A stretch of DNA of 11,345 nucleotides from Polaromonas sp. (lineage in GTDB: Bacteria; Pseudomonadota; Gammaproteobacteria; Burkholderiales; Burkholderiaceae_C), in the NCBI GenBank assembly GCA_014376885.1, contig JACMQR010000029.1, forward strand, positions 1 to 11,345. Direction: 5' to 3'. This document shows, piece by piece, positions 1 to 6,253 of the stretch. The position numbers and the translations under genes were made by a program. Under the pieces are notes generated by a model. The model was not told the DNA's origin and ran no database searches. It saw only the letters and a list, made by a program, of their open reading frames with translations. Every line of letters begins with the position of its first letter. Position 1 is the stretch's first letter.

Positions 1-442
1 AAATGCTGGCGTCGAGCAGCCGCAACTGGGCCTGCGCGGCCTGCTCATCGGTCAGGTCGCGCACAATGGCGGTGAACAGCTTGCCCTCGGGCGTGTCAAG
101 CTGCGAGATCGACACATCGACCGGAAATTCGGTGCCGTCGGGGCGCAGTGCGTACACCGTGGCCGCCAGTTTCCCGTTGCGCCGCAGGGTAGCCCCGGTG
201 GCGCCAAACTGCGCCACCTGCCCGCCATGGGCCGGCCGAAAGCGGCCAGGCAGCAGTTTTTCAATCGACTCGCCCAGCACCGCCTGGCGCGTCCAGCCGA
301 ACATTTTTTCCGCCGCCGGGTTGAACAGCACAATGGCTTGCCGAGCGTTCACCGTGACAGCGGCGTCAATGAACGACTCCAGCACCTGCGCCAAAACCGC
401 GACCTGGGCAGGCGGGTCGGCCAACCGTGTTTCAGTCGTCAT
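1..442 (-). CDS. PAS-domain signalling protein, N-terminal part (runs off left edge)
   Basis: The minus-strand frame opens at ATG 442-440 and stays open to the window edge (147 codons seen). An in-frame TGA at 472-470, ten codons upstream, rules out a longer N-terminus. Residues about 16-130 read as one PAS sensor domain: the 'NPAAEKMFGW' helix (41-50), the 'RPDGTEFPVDVSIS' strand pair (100-113) and the closing 'FTAIVRDLTDEQ' (123-134), which usually leads into a linker or coiled coil. There is no signal peptide or membrane segment, so the sensor is probably cytoplasmic. The output domain (histidine kinase, diguanylate cyclase, or another) lies outside the window, so the function cannot be named further. 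It is transcribed away from the CoA-transferase operon. No clear ribosome binding site precedes the ATG. Confidence 0.85.
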   Translation of the reverse strand, partial: MTTETRLADPPAQVAVLAQVLESFIDAAVTVNARQAIVLFNPAAEKMFGWTRQAVLGESIEKLLPGRFRPAHGGQVAQFGATGATLRRNGKLAATVYALRPDGTEFPVDVSISQLDTPEGKLFTAIVRDLTDEQAAQAQLRLLDASI

Positions 443-901
443 GGCGGGGCGCGCCGAAAGGGCAGGTTGTCATTGAATTACTTTTTGAACCGGGTGGCCG
501 CCGCACAGCGAAATATTCATTGGAGACCGCCAAAGTTGGAAATTACTTAAATATCTCAACAAATTCTAACAAATCAATTAAAGTATTTGTAAACCAACAG
601 TTGCAACATTTGTAGCCGTATGGAAGTGCGATTGGCAATTTAGCGATGATTTGGTTTGATTCGGCTTGGACTGGTTTAATTTGATTTGCTGAAGAAAGAC
701 AGCGCCTTCGCGCTTTCGGACCGGTCAAGCCAGCGAACTGGCCAGCGCAGAAAAATTTGGACGCGCAGGGAAAAAAGCAGGTTCAGGGTGCGGCCGCTCA
801 GGAGCTGGCCGGCGCGGCTGGCCCAGCCGTCGTCAAATACGGGCGCGGCCGCGTCCAACGGCTGCTGGACGGTGGCCACCGATGGCGGCACACTGCCGGT
901 C
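443..901. other. Divergent intergenic region, AT-rich in its left half
   Basis: This 459-base gap separates the PAS gene from the CoA-transferase gene. About 520-690 is much more AT-rich than the rest of the window and probably holds promoters for both sides. It contains AACAAAT twice, ten bases apart (558-564, 568-574), and the inverted pair ACAAAT/ATTTGT (569-574, 585-590). Weak sigma-70-like pairs on the minus strand are TTTACA (593-588) with TAGAAT (568-563), spacer 19, and TTGATT (577-572) with TATTTA (553-548), spacer 18. On the plus strand there is TTGGTT (651-656) with TTTAAT (675-680), spacer 18. None is strong enough to be called a promoter. The right part is GC-rich and carries the doubtful minus-strand reading frame listed separately. 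Confidence 0.6.
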
Positions 902-903
902 AT
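676..903 (-). CDS. Doubtful small reading frame or gene remnant, 75 aa
   Basis: This minus-strand frame runs from ATG 903-901 to TAA 678-676. I do not recognise the product. By my count about 77% of codons end in G or C, against about 52% G or C at second positions, which resembles coding DNA of this genome better than random sequence. The middle is hydrophobic and basic ('NLLFSLRVQIFLRWPVRWL', residues 41-59). Its ATG overlaps the ATG of the divergent CoA-transferase gene by two bases, an unlikely layout for two live genes. It could be the 3' remnant of a lost gene, a real small protein, or chance. There is no convincing ribosome binding site. Confidence 0.25.
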   Translation of the reverse strand: MTGSVPPSVATVQQPLDAAAPVFDDGWASRAGQLLSGRTLNLLFSLRVQIFLRWPVRWLDRSESAKALSFFSKSN

Positions 904-2221
904 GTCATCGCCTGAAACTCTCCAAATTCCCGCCGCCGGTCCACTGGCCGGCCTGAAGGTGCTCGAGCTTGGCCAGCTGATTGCCGGCCCGTTTGCCGCC
1001 AAGACGCTGGCCGATTTTGGCGCCGAGGTCATCAAGATCGAACCCCCAGGCACCGGCGACCCGCTGCGCAAGTGGCGGCTGCTCAAGGGCGGCACCTCGG
1101 TGTGGTGGCAGGTGCAATCGCGGGGCAAGCGCTCGCTGGCGCTGGATTTGAAAGACCCGCAGGGTCAGGACATCGTGCGCCGGCTGGCGCGTGAGGCCGA
1201 TGTGCTGATCGAGAACTTTCGCCCCGGCGCCATGGAAGGCTGGGGACTCGGGCCGGACGAACTGCTCGCGCTCAACCCGCGCCTGGTCATGCTGCGCATC
1301 AGCGGCTACGGCCAGACCGGCCCGTACCGCGACCGGCCGGGCTTTGGCGTGGTGGCCGAGGCCATGGGCGGCCTGCGCCACCTGAGCGCCGAGCCGGGCC
1401 GCGTGCCGGTGCGCGTCGGCGTGAGCATCGGCGACACGCTGGCCGCGCTGCACGGCGTGATCGGCATCTTGCTGGCGCTGCACGAGCGCCAGCGCTCGGG
1501 CCAGGGCCAGGTGATCGACGTGGCGCTCTATGAGGCGGTGTTCAACTGCATGGAAAGCCTGCTGCCCGAGTACAGCGCCTTCGGCGCGGTGCGCGGCCCG
1601 GCCGGCAGCGCCCTGCCCGGCATCGCGCCGAGCAACGCCTACCGCTGCAAGGACGAGGGCGCGTCGGGCGCCAGCGCCGGGCCGCCCCAAGCCAGGCTAG
1701 CCCCCTCGGGGGGCAGCGAATCACGCGAAGCGGAGAGCGTGGGGGCTTATGTGTTGATTGCCGGCAACGGCGACAGCATTTTCAAGCGGCTGATGGCGAC
1801 GATAGGCCGACCGGACCTGGGCGCCGACCCCGAGCTGGCCGACAACACCGGCCGCGTCGCCCAGGTGGAAAAAATCGACGCCGCCATCGGCCAGTGGACC
1901 GCCGGGCGCAGCGTGGCCGAGGTGCTGGCGGCGCTGGACGGCGCGGCCGTGCCGGCCGGGCGCATCTACACCGTGGCCGACATCGCCGCCGACCCGCACT
2001 ACCAGGCGCGCGGCATGCTGGCCGAGGTGCAGCTGGACGACGGCAGCGTGCTGGCGGTGCCCGGTATCGTGCCCAAGCTGTCGCGCACGCCGGGCAGCCA
2101 CCGCCGCAACGCGCCCGCCATTGGCCAGGACACCGACGCCGTGCTGCTGGACATGGGCCTGTCGCTTGACCAGATCGACACGCTCAAACGGCAGGGCATC
2201 GTTGCGGGAGCAACCCCATGA
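902..2221 (+). CDS. CaiB/BaiF family (class III) CoA-transferase
   Basis: A 439-residue protein that should move CoA from a donor thioester to a carboxylic acid in the cytoplasm. The N-terminal family block 'LKVLELGQLIAGPFAAKTLADFGAEVIKIEPP' spans residues 18-49, 'ENFRPGAMEGWGL' is 104-116, and Asp178 in 'VSIGDTLAALHG' sits where the family has its catalytic aspartate. 'GRGQ-VDVALYEAV'-like sequence follows at about 199-213. The start at 902 is chosen because homology begins soon after it; the frame is open back to an ATG at 686, but that stretch looks non-coding. No clear ribosome binding site is seen. The unusual part is residues 252-280, a 29-residue low-complexity insert encoded by a palindromic repeat between 'SNAYRCKD' and 'GAYVLIAGNGDSIF'. 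Without it the length would be 410, near the family norm. The stop overlaps the next start (ATGA). The substrate cannot be read from the sequence. Confidence 0.93.
   Translation: MSSPETLQIPAAGPLAGLKVLELGQLIAGPFAAKTLADFGAEVIKIEPPGTGDPLRKWRLLKGGTSVWWQVQSRGKRSLALDLKDPQGQDIVRRLAREADVLIENFRPGAMEGWGLGPDELLALNPRLVMLRISGYGQTGPYRDRPGFGVVAEAMGGLRHLSAEPGRVPVRVGVSIGDTLAALHGVIGILLALHERQRSGQGQVIDVALYEAVFNCMESLLPEYSAFGAVRGPAGSALPGIAPSNAYRCKDEGASGASAGPPQARLAPSGGSESREAESVGAYVLIAGNGDSIFKRLMATIGRPDLGADPELADNTGRVAQVEKIDAAIGQWTAGRSVAEVLAALDGAAVPAGRIYTVADIAADPHYQARGMLAEVQLDDGSVLAVPGIVPKLSRTPGSHRRNAPAIGQDTDAVLLDMGLSLDQIDTLKRQGIVAGATP
1655..1741 (+). repeat. Palindromic repeat inserted in frame within the CoA-transferase gene
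   Basis: Removing these 87 bases restores the expected family sequence (Lys-Asp followed by Gly-Ala-Tyr-Val). The block carries two dyads. GCCCCC/GGGGGC is at 1700-1705 and 1709-1714, extended by GCT/AGC at 1696-1698 and 1715-1717. CACGC/GCGTG is at 1722-1726 and 1737-1741. From memory, GC-rich sequences built around CCCCCTCGGGGGGCAGCG occur many times between genes in Comamonadaceae genomes; that is recalled, not searched. The exact left boundary is uncertain: the recognisable core starts near 1678, and the 23 bases before it may be an extension of the repeat or part of the insertion event. No second copy was noticed in this window. Confidence 0.75.
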
Positions 2222-3165
2222 ACCCTGTCCAACGCATCTATTTCAACGAAGTCGCCACGCGCGACGGCTTCCAGATCGAGCCGAACTTCATCGCCACCGA
2301 CGACAAGGTGGCGCTGGTCGATGCGCTGGGCGACTGCGGCTACGCCAAGATCGAGGTCACCTCGTTCACCTCGCCCAGGGCGATTCCGATGCTGCGCGAC
2401 GCCGAGGAGGTCATGGGCCGGATTCACCGCGTGCCTGGCGTGGAATACAGCGTGCTGGTGCCCAACCGGCGCGGCGCCGAGCGCGCGTTGGAGGCGCGCG
2501 CCGACGAGCTGAACCTGGTGATGTCGGCCTCCGAAACGCACAACCTGGCCAACCTGCGCATGCCGCGCGAGAACAGCTTTGCCGCGCTGGCAGGCGTGAT
2601 CCGCCATGTCGATGGCGCAACGCCGATCAATGTGTCGCTGTCGTGCGCCTTCGGCTGCCCGATGGAAGGCGACGTGCCACAAGGTGAATTGCTGCGCTGG
2701 GGCGAGCGCTTTGCCGGCCTGGGCGTGCGCGGCCTGAGCATTTGCGACACCACCGGCATGGCGCATCCGGCGCAGGTCAGCCGCATGGCTGAAGCCTTGC
2801 AAAAGCATTTCCCCGACCTGCAGCTGACGCTGCACTTTCACAACACGCGCGGCATGGGCCTGGCCAATGTGCTGGCGGCGGTGCAAGGCGGCATCACCCG
2901 CCTGGACGGCTCGCTGGGCGGCCTGGGCGGCTGCCCGTACGCGCCCGGCGCCAGCGGCAACGTGGCCAGCGAGGACGCGGTCCACATGCTGGGCGCCATG
3001 GGCTACGACACCGGCATCGACCTGTCAAAGCTGCTGGCGCTGGCACGCGTGCTGCCGGACATCGTCGGCCACGCCGTGCCGGGCCAGGTCGCCCGGGCGG
3101 GACGCAGCACCGACCTGCACCCGGCGCCTGATTTCGTGGCGGCGCTGCGGGCGCAGTTTGCCTGA
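2218..3165 (+). CDS. Hydroxymethylglutaryl-CoA lyase family protein (DRE-TIM metallolyase)
   Basis: A 315-residue cytoplasmic enzyme of the family that cleaves 3-hydroxy-3-methylglutaryl-CoA to acetyl-CoA and acetoacetate. Expected active-site residues are present: Arg15-Asp16-Gly17, Glu46 in 'KIEVTSF', the metal-binding pair His206 and His208 in 'LHFHNTRG', Cys239 in 'GLGGCPYAPGASGNVASED', and Asn248. They line up with human HMGCL R41, D42, E72, H233, H235, C266 and N275 at a near-constant offset of 26-27. 'CAFGCPMEGDV' (143-153) is a further family block. The start is supported by GGGAG at 2206-2210, seven bases before the ATG, and overlaps the upstream stop as ATGA, which suggests translational coupling. 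The natural substrate may be HMG-CoA or a related hydroxyacyl-CoA such as a citramalyl-type ester; pairing with a CoA-transferase leaves this open. Confidence 0.93.
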   Translation: MNPVQRIYFNEVATRDGFQIEPNFIATDDKVALVDALGDCGYAKIEVTSFTSPRAIPMLRDAEEVMGRIHRVPGVEYSVLVPNRRGAERALEARADELNLVMSASETHNLANLRMPRENSFAALAGVIRHVDGATPINVSLSCAFGCPMEGDVPQGELLRWGERFAGLGVRGLSICDTTGMAHPAQVSRMAEALQKHFPDLQLTLHFHNTRGMGLANVLAAVQGGITRLDGSLGGLGGCPYAPGASGNVASEDAVHMLGAMGYDTGIDLSKLLALARVLPDIVGHAVPGQVARAGRSTDLHPAPDFVAALRAQFA

Positions 3166-3227
3166 CCGGGCTGCAGGCCATGCGCCTGAAGCCCGCGGAT
3201 TTCATCAAAAACAACCGGAGACCCTTC

Positions 3228-4211
3228 ATGAAAAAACGCTTTTTTTGCACGCGCCTTGCCGCGCTGGCCAGCGCCCTGACCGCCCTGGCCCTGGCGCCCG
3301 CCCTGGCGCAGGGCCCGTACCCGGGCCGCACGGTCACCGTCATCGTGCCGCAGGCCGCCGGCGGCGCGAACGATGCGATTGCGCGCATCGTCACGCAAAA
3401 GCTGGGTGCGATCCTGGGCCAGACGTTTTTGGTGGACAACCGGCCCGGCGCCGGCGGCAATGTCGGCACCGCGCAGGCGGCCAAGGCCAAAGCCGACGGC
3501 TACACGCTGCTGCTGACGACCAACAGCGCCCATGTGATCAACCCGTCCATCTACAAAAGCACCGGCTTTGACCCGGTGAAGGATTTCGAGCCGGTCGGCC
3601 TGGTGGCCAGCGCGGGCTATGTGCTGGTGGCCAATTCAGCCTTTGCGGCCAATTCGGTGGCCGAGCTGATCGCGCAGGCCAAGGCCCAGCCCGGCCAGAT
3701 CAGCTATGCCTCGGCCGGCAACGGCACGCTGAACCACCTGATCGGCGAGATGCTCAAGCGGGCCGCAGGCGTGGACATGCTGCATGTGCCCTACAAGGGC
3801 TCGGCCAGTGCGGCGGCCGACGTGGCCGGCGGCCAGGTGCCGGTGTCGGTGCAAAGCCTGCCGTCGTCGCTGCCCTTCCTGCAGTCCGGGAAAATCAAGG
3901 TGCTGGGGGTGGTGAACGAGAAGCGCCTGGCGTCGCTGCCCAATGCGCCGACGATTGGCGAGACCCTGCCGGGCTTTGGCTCGACGCCATGGTACGGCCT
4001 GCTGGCGCCCGCCGGCACGCCCCGGGAGGTGGTGGCCCGACTGCAGGCGGCGCTCGAGCAGACCCTGGCCAGCAAGGAGGTGGCGGACAAGCTGGCGGCC
4101 CAGGGCTGCGAGGTGCTCACCGGCGGTCCGGTGAAGTTTGCCGCGCTGATCAGGGACGACCTGCCGCGCTGGAACAAGATCGTCAAGGACTCGGGCGCGC
4201 AGATCGACTGA
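3228..4211 (+). CDS. Bug/TctC family periplasmic solute receptor
   Basis: A 327-residue exported binding protein of the tripartite tricarboxylate transporter (TTT) receptor family, whose known ligands are mostly carboxylates. Residues 1-27 form a signal peptide (basic MKKR start, hydrophobic core, AxA ending at Ala27). The mature part begins 'QGPYPGRTVTVIVPQAAGGANDAIARIV', and the 'PxxAGGxxD' loop (41-49) is a family hallmark. 'VDNRPGAGGNVGT' (69-81), 'GYTLLLTT' (91-98), 'ISYASAGNGTLNH' (158-170) and 'HVPYKGSASAAADVAGGQV' (186-204) are also typical. ATG 3228 is preferred over the upstream in-frame ATG at 3180 because GGAG lies at 3217-3220 and the signal peptide starts there. It follows the lyase gene by 62 bases on the same strand. 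No TctA/TctB membrane partners are present here, as is common for this expanded family in Burkholderiales. The ligand is unknown. Confidence 0.93.
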   Translation: MKKRFFCTRLAALASALTALALAPALAQGPYPGRTVTVIVPQAAGGANDAIARIVTQKLGAILGQTFLVDNRPGAGGNVGTAQAAKAKADGYTLLLTTNSAHVINPSIYKSTGFDPVKDFEPVGLVASAGYVLVANSAFAANSVAELIAQAKAQPGQISYASAGNGTLNHLIGEMLKRAAGVDMLHVPYKGSASAAADVAGGQVPVSVQSLPSSLPFLQSGKIKVLGVVNEKRLASLPNAPTIGETLPGFGSTPWYGLLAPAGTPREVVARLQAALEQTLASKEVADKLAAQGCEVLTGGPVKFAALIRDDLPRWNKIVKDSGAQID

Positions 4212-4268
4212 GGTGCCCGGCCGGGCAAAGGCCGCCAGACGAGTCCGGGCGGCCTGGCCCGGCTTTTA

Positions 4269-4316
4269 CTATCGAATCAATAGCTGATGGTGCTTGCACA
4301 GCAAGCGCCACCGGCT
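4269..4316 (+). repeat. Intergenic hairpin repeat, copy 1
   Basis: This lies between the convergent receptor and acyl-CoA-binding-protein genes. It begins with the dyad CTAT/ATAG (4269-4272, 4280-4283), continues with the terminator-like hairpin listed separately, and ends with CAAGCGC followed by CGGC. The same modules in the same order occur on the minus strand at 7267-7217. The first 16 bases of the two copies agree at 13 positions (CTAT-GAA--AATAGC), and both carry CAAGCGC-NNN-CGGC. I recall this type of element as common in Comamonadaceae intergenic regions. Confidence 0.7.
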
Positions 4317-4324
4317 GTTTTTAT
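4288..4324 (+). terminator. Probable intrinsic terminator of the CoA-transferase operon
   Basis: A ten-pair stem is formed by 4288-4297 and 4301-4310 (one G-T pair, loop ACA). A short spacer follows, then a T-rich run TGTTTTTATT at 4316-4325. It starts 76 bases after the receptor stop codon and lies inside repeat copy 1, so the repeat may supply the terminator. The spacer between stem and T-run is longer than ideal, which lowers confidence. On the minus strand there is no T-run after the stem, so it probably does not stop transcription of the facing gene. Confidence 0.5.
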
Positions 4325-4332
4325 TCCTAAAT

Positions 4333-4587
4333 TCAGCCCAACTCGGCGATCTGGTCGATATATTGCTGCATCGCCTGCTCTTGCGGCACGCCCTTGAGCC
4401 GGCTCCAGGCGTCCCACTTGGCGCGCGCCACCAGGTCGCCAAAGCCGGGCTTTTGTTCGGTGTTGTCGCCGCCGGCGCCTTGCTTGTACAGGCCATAGAG
4501 TTTGAGCAGCGTGGCGTTGTCGGGCCGCTCGGCAAGGTTCTTCGAATCGGCCACGGCGCGCTCAAAGGTGGCTTGTAAATCTGACAT
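4333..4587 (-). CDS. Acyl-CoA-binding protein (ACBP)
   Basis: A small 84-residue soluble protein that binds long-chain acyl-CoA esters and buffers or delivers them in the cytoplasm. The family pattern is complete: 'LKLYGLYKQGAGGDNTEQKPG' region at 29-48, 'RAKWDAWSRLKG' (55-66) and 'QEQAMQQYIDQIAEL' (69-83). Tyr31, Lys35, Lys57 and Tyr76 match bovine ACBP Tyr28, Lys32, Lys54 and Tyr73 with a constant offset of three. The start at 4587 has a GGGGAGA ribosome binding site just upstream on the minus strand. It is downstream of coaX with a 135-base gap, so it may have its own promoter. ACBP is mainly a eukaryotic family but is present in a scattered set of proteobacteria. Confidence 0.93.
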   Translation of the reverse strand: MSDLQATFERAVADSKNLAERPDNATLLKLYGLYKQGAGGDNTEQKPGFGDLVARAKWDAWSRLKGVPQEQAMQQYIDQIAELG

Positions 4588-4616
4588 GAGAATCTCCCCG
4601 GTTTGTAAGAATGACT

Positions 4617-4651
4617 GCGCTGCCGGCGGGCGCCCAAGGCGCGCTGCCGGC
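4617..4651. repeat. 11-base direct repeat upstream of the ACBP gene
   Basis: GCGCTGCCGGC occurs at 4617-4627 and again at 4641-4651, 24 bases apart, in the gap between coaX and the ACBP gene. In such GC-rich DNA this may be chance, but the placement upstream of the ACBP start makes it a possible binding site. Confidence 0.3.
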
Positions 4652-4700
4652 AACCCGGATTTTTAACACGATTGCCCGGCAGCGCTGGGCGCCGGGCATC

Positions 4701-4722
4701 GGCGGCGGGTTTTTCAGCCGCC
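4701..4722 (-). terminator. Hairpin just after coaX, weak terminator candidate
   Basis: GGCGGC/GCCGCC (4701-4706, 4717-4722) with a ten-base loop lies immediately after the coaX stop codon. No T-run follows the stem on the minus strand; the T residues are in the loop on the plus strand. It could stabilise the transcript end rather than terminate transcription. Confidence 0.25.
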
Positions 4723-5490
4723 TCACGGCTTGAGCCGCCGCGAGGCGATCTCCAGCAGGCCGTCAAAGATCAGGTTTTCGACCAGCTCGAACTCGACCGT
4801 CATGCTGGGCGCCATCTTCCAGCCGGCGCCGCCGGTCATGATGCAGGCGGGCGCTTCGCCGCAGTGGCGGGTGATGTTGTCGACCATGCGCTGCACCGCG
4901 CCGGCAATCGCAAAGGTGCCGCCGCTGGTCAGCGCGTCGCTGGTATTCGTCGGGAAGTCGCGCACCTCGCCGGTGGGCACATGCAGACCGGCGGTGCCCG
5001 ATTCGAGCGCGCGCAGCATGATGCCGTGGCCGGGCAAAATAATGCCGCCCAGGAACCGGCCCGAGGCATCGATGGCCTCGACCGTGACCGCCGTTCCGAC
5101 CATCACCACCAGGCAGGGCTTGCAGACACCGCGCGCTCGCAGCCGGTGGTGCGCGCCGATCATGGCCACCCAGCGGTCCGAGCCCAGGCGCGCCGGATGG
5201 TCGTAGCCATTGGTCAGGCCGGCTTCCTCGGGGCTGGAGATCACCCAGCGCGCCAGCACGTCCCAGAGCTCCATCTGCTCGGTCACACGCCGCCGGACGG
5301 CGTCGCCGGCCACCACGCAGCCCAGTATTGCGGCCGGCTCGGCCAAGCCGCGCCAGTCCGCTTCGGCGAGCCGGTCAATGTGTTCCAGGAACACCGCGCC
5401 GTGGGCCAGCAGCCGGGCGCCCACCACCGGCGCGTCGTACTGGGCCCATTTCAGGCGGGTGTTGCCCACGTCAAGCGCTAGAAAAGTCAT
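4723..5490 (-). CDS. coaX: Type III pantothenate kinase
   Basis: A 255-residue cytoplasmic kinase for the first step of CoA synthesis, pantothenate to 4'-phosphopantothenate. It belongs to the ASKHA fold. The N-terminal phosphate loop '[10 protein letters not shown]' is at 6-15. '[18 protein letters not shown]' (96-113) is the pantothenate/catalytic motif, with Asp105 as expected catalytic base, and '[14 protein letters not shown]' (128-141) is the second nucleotide motif. 'GGIILPG' (148-154) and '[10 protein letters not shown]'-like sequence follow, and 'IMTGGAGW' (217-224) closes the fold. The length is normal for the family. The ATG at 5490 gives the expected N-terminus, although the ribosome binding site is poor. 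In many betaproteobacteria coaX follows birA; here the upstream gene on the same strand is a rhodanese-domain protein, 125 bases away. Confidence 0.95.
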   Translation of the reverse strand: MTFLALDVGNTRLKWAQYDAPVVGARLLAHGAVFLEHIDRLAEADWRGLAEPAAILGCVVAGDAVRRRVTEQMELWDVLARWVISSPEEAGLTNGYDHPARLGSDRWVAMIGAHHRLRARGVCKPCLVVMVGTAVTVEAIDASGRFLGGIILPGHGIMLRALESGTAGLHVPTGEVRDFPTNTSDALTSGGTFAIAGAVQRMVDNITRHCGEAPACIMTGGAGWKMAPSMTVEFELVENLIFDGLLEIASRRLKP

Positions 5491-5615
5491 GGGGCTGGAT
5501 TATCAACAGGTTTGCGGCCCCTTCGCAGCCGCTGGGCCAGTGTTTTGCGCGGCTTGCAGGCCAGGATCCGCCGGGCGTCAGGCGCGCCGGCCTGGCCAGA
5601 GCCGGGCCGGGCATG

Positions 5616-6056
5616 TCATTTCTGCATCCAGGGCAGGCCCTGCAGGCGCCAGCCCCCGAGATGCCCGCGCTGGGCCTGCGCGTCGGCATCGCCCTCGAAG
5701 CCTTCCAGGATGTTGTAGGCCTCCAGGCCCAGTTCGGCGGCGCGCCGCGCCGCCGCAATGGACCGCACGCCGCTGCGGCACAGCAGCAGCACTTTTTTCC
5801 CCGCTGGCACGGCGGCTTGCAGTGCCTTGTCAAAGTCGGCATTGCGGGCCATGCCGGGCCATTGTTTCCAGGCCACGGCCACCGCGCCCGGCACAAAGCC
5901 GACCCATTCGCGCTCGGCGTCGGAGCGCACATCGACCAGCACCGCGTCGCCCGACTGCGCCCACTGCCAGGCCAGGCGCGGCGCAATGTCGCCGGCATAG
6001 CCGCTGGCGGCCTGCACCAGCGGCGCACCCGCAAGGGTTGAGGAATCGGCGGTCAT
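5616..6056 (-). CDS. Rhodanese-like domain protein
   Basis: A 146-residue single-domain sulfurtransferase candidate, with no signal peptide. The fold motifs are 'AVLVDVRSDAEREWVGFVPGAVAVAW' (38-63), the active-site loop 'LLCRSGVRSIAAA' with Cys93 (91-103), and the C-terminal 'GWRLQGLPW' (135-143). The six-residue loop CRSGVR fits sulfur-handling rhodaneses rather than the seven-residue Cdc25 type. The frame opens at ATG 6089, but ATG 6056 is preferred because AGGA (6066-6063) lies six bases upstream and the extra residues are not conserved-looking. The physiological sulfur donor and acceptor are not indicated. It may be co-transcribed with coaX despite the gap. Confidence 0.9.
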   Translation of the reverse strand: MTADSSTLAGAPLVQAASGYAGDIAPRLAWQWAQSGDAVLVDVRSDAEREWVGFVPGAVAVAWKQWPGMARNADFDKALQAAVPAGKKVLLLCRSGVRSIAAARRAAELGLEAYNILEGFEGDADAQAQRGHLGGWRLQGLPWMQK

Positions 6057-6070
6057 AAAAAATCCTGTCA

Positions 6071-6094
6071 TGGTCAAAGTCGTGGTCAAAGTCG
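6071..6094. repeat. 12-base tandem duplication
   Basis: TGGTCAAAGTCG is repeated exactly and without spacer, just upstream of the preferred rhodanese start and partly inside the longer possible reading frame. It could be a slipped-strand duplication or a paired protein-binding site. Confidence 0.6.
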
Positions 6095-6120
6095 AGCCTG
6101 GGCAGCGCTCCTTTGGGAGG

Positions 6121-6157
6121 GCCTTGCAAGCCGCCCGCCCGGCTTGTTTTTCAAGGC
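6121..6157 (+). terminator. Two-tier hairpin with T-run upstream of the PPK2 gene
   Basis: The inner stem CAAGCCG/CGGCTTG (6127-6133, 6140-6146, six-base loop) is followed directly by five T residues (6147-6151), which is the form of an intrinsic terminator. An outer stem GCCTTG/CAAGGC (6121-6126, 6152-6157) can zip outside it, with the T-run bulged out. It lies 97 bases before the PPK2 start and has no plus-strand gene ahead of it, so it may be a leader attenuator or a boundary hairpin in the divergent promoter region. No anti-terminator partner was identified. Confidence 0.4.
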
Positions 6158-6253
6158 GGCGGGTTTGGGTCTGAAAAATAAGTGTATTCCTTCAGGCCGG
6201 GCAGGCGCGGGCGCGCAAAATCACGTTTTCCCCTCACGCTGACTGGAATCCCG

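Noticed and set aside
3..476. Plus-strand 157-codon frame at the left edge
   Set aside because: It lies opposite the PAS gene, which has a clear domain and an in-frame bounded start.
686..901. N-terminal extension of the CoA-transferase to the ATG at 686
   Set aside because: The 72 extra residues are basic and low in family similarity, and the normal CaiB/BaiF N-terminus begins just after residue 10 of the 902 start.
905..2985. Long minus-strand frames (261 and 328 codons) opposite the CoA-transferase and lyase genes
   Set aside because: They are His/Ala/Gln-rich antisense shadows of two well-supported genes and cross the gene boundary without any signals.
4672..5481. Plus-strand 269-codon frame opposite coaX
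   Set aside because: It is the antisense shadow of coaX, which has all kinase motifs; the plus-strand product is low-complexity and unrecognisable.
6057..6089. Longer rhodanese start at ATG 6089
   Set aside because: ATG 6056 has an AGGA at good spacing; the extra residues are largely encoded by the tandem 12-base duplication and look like leader sequence.
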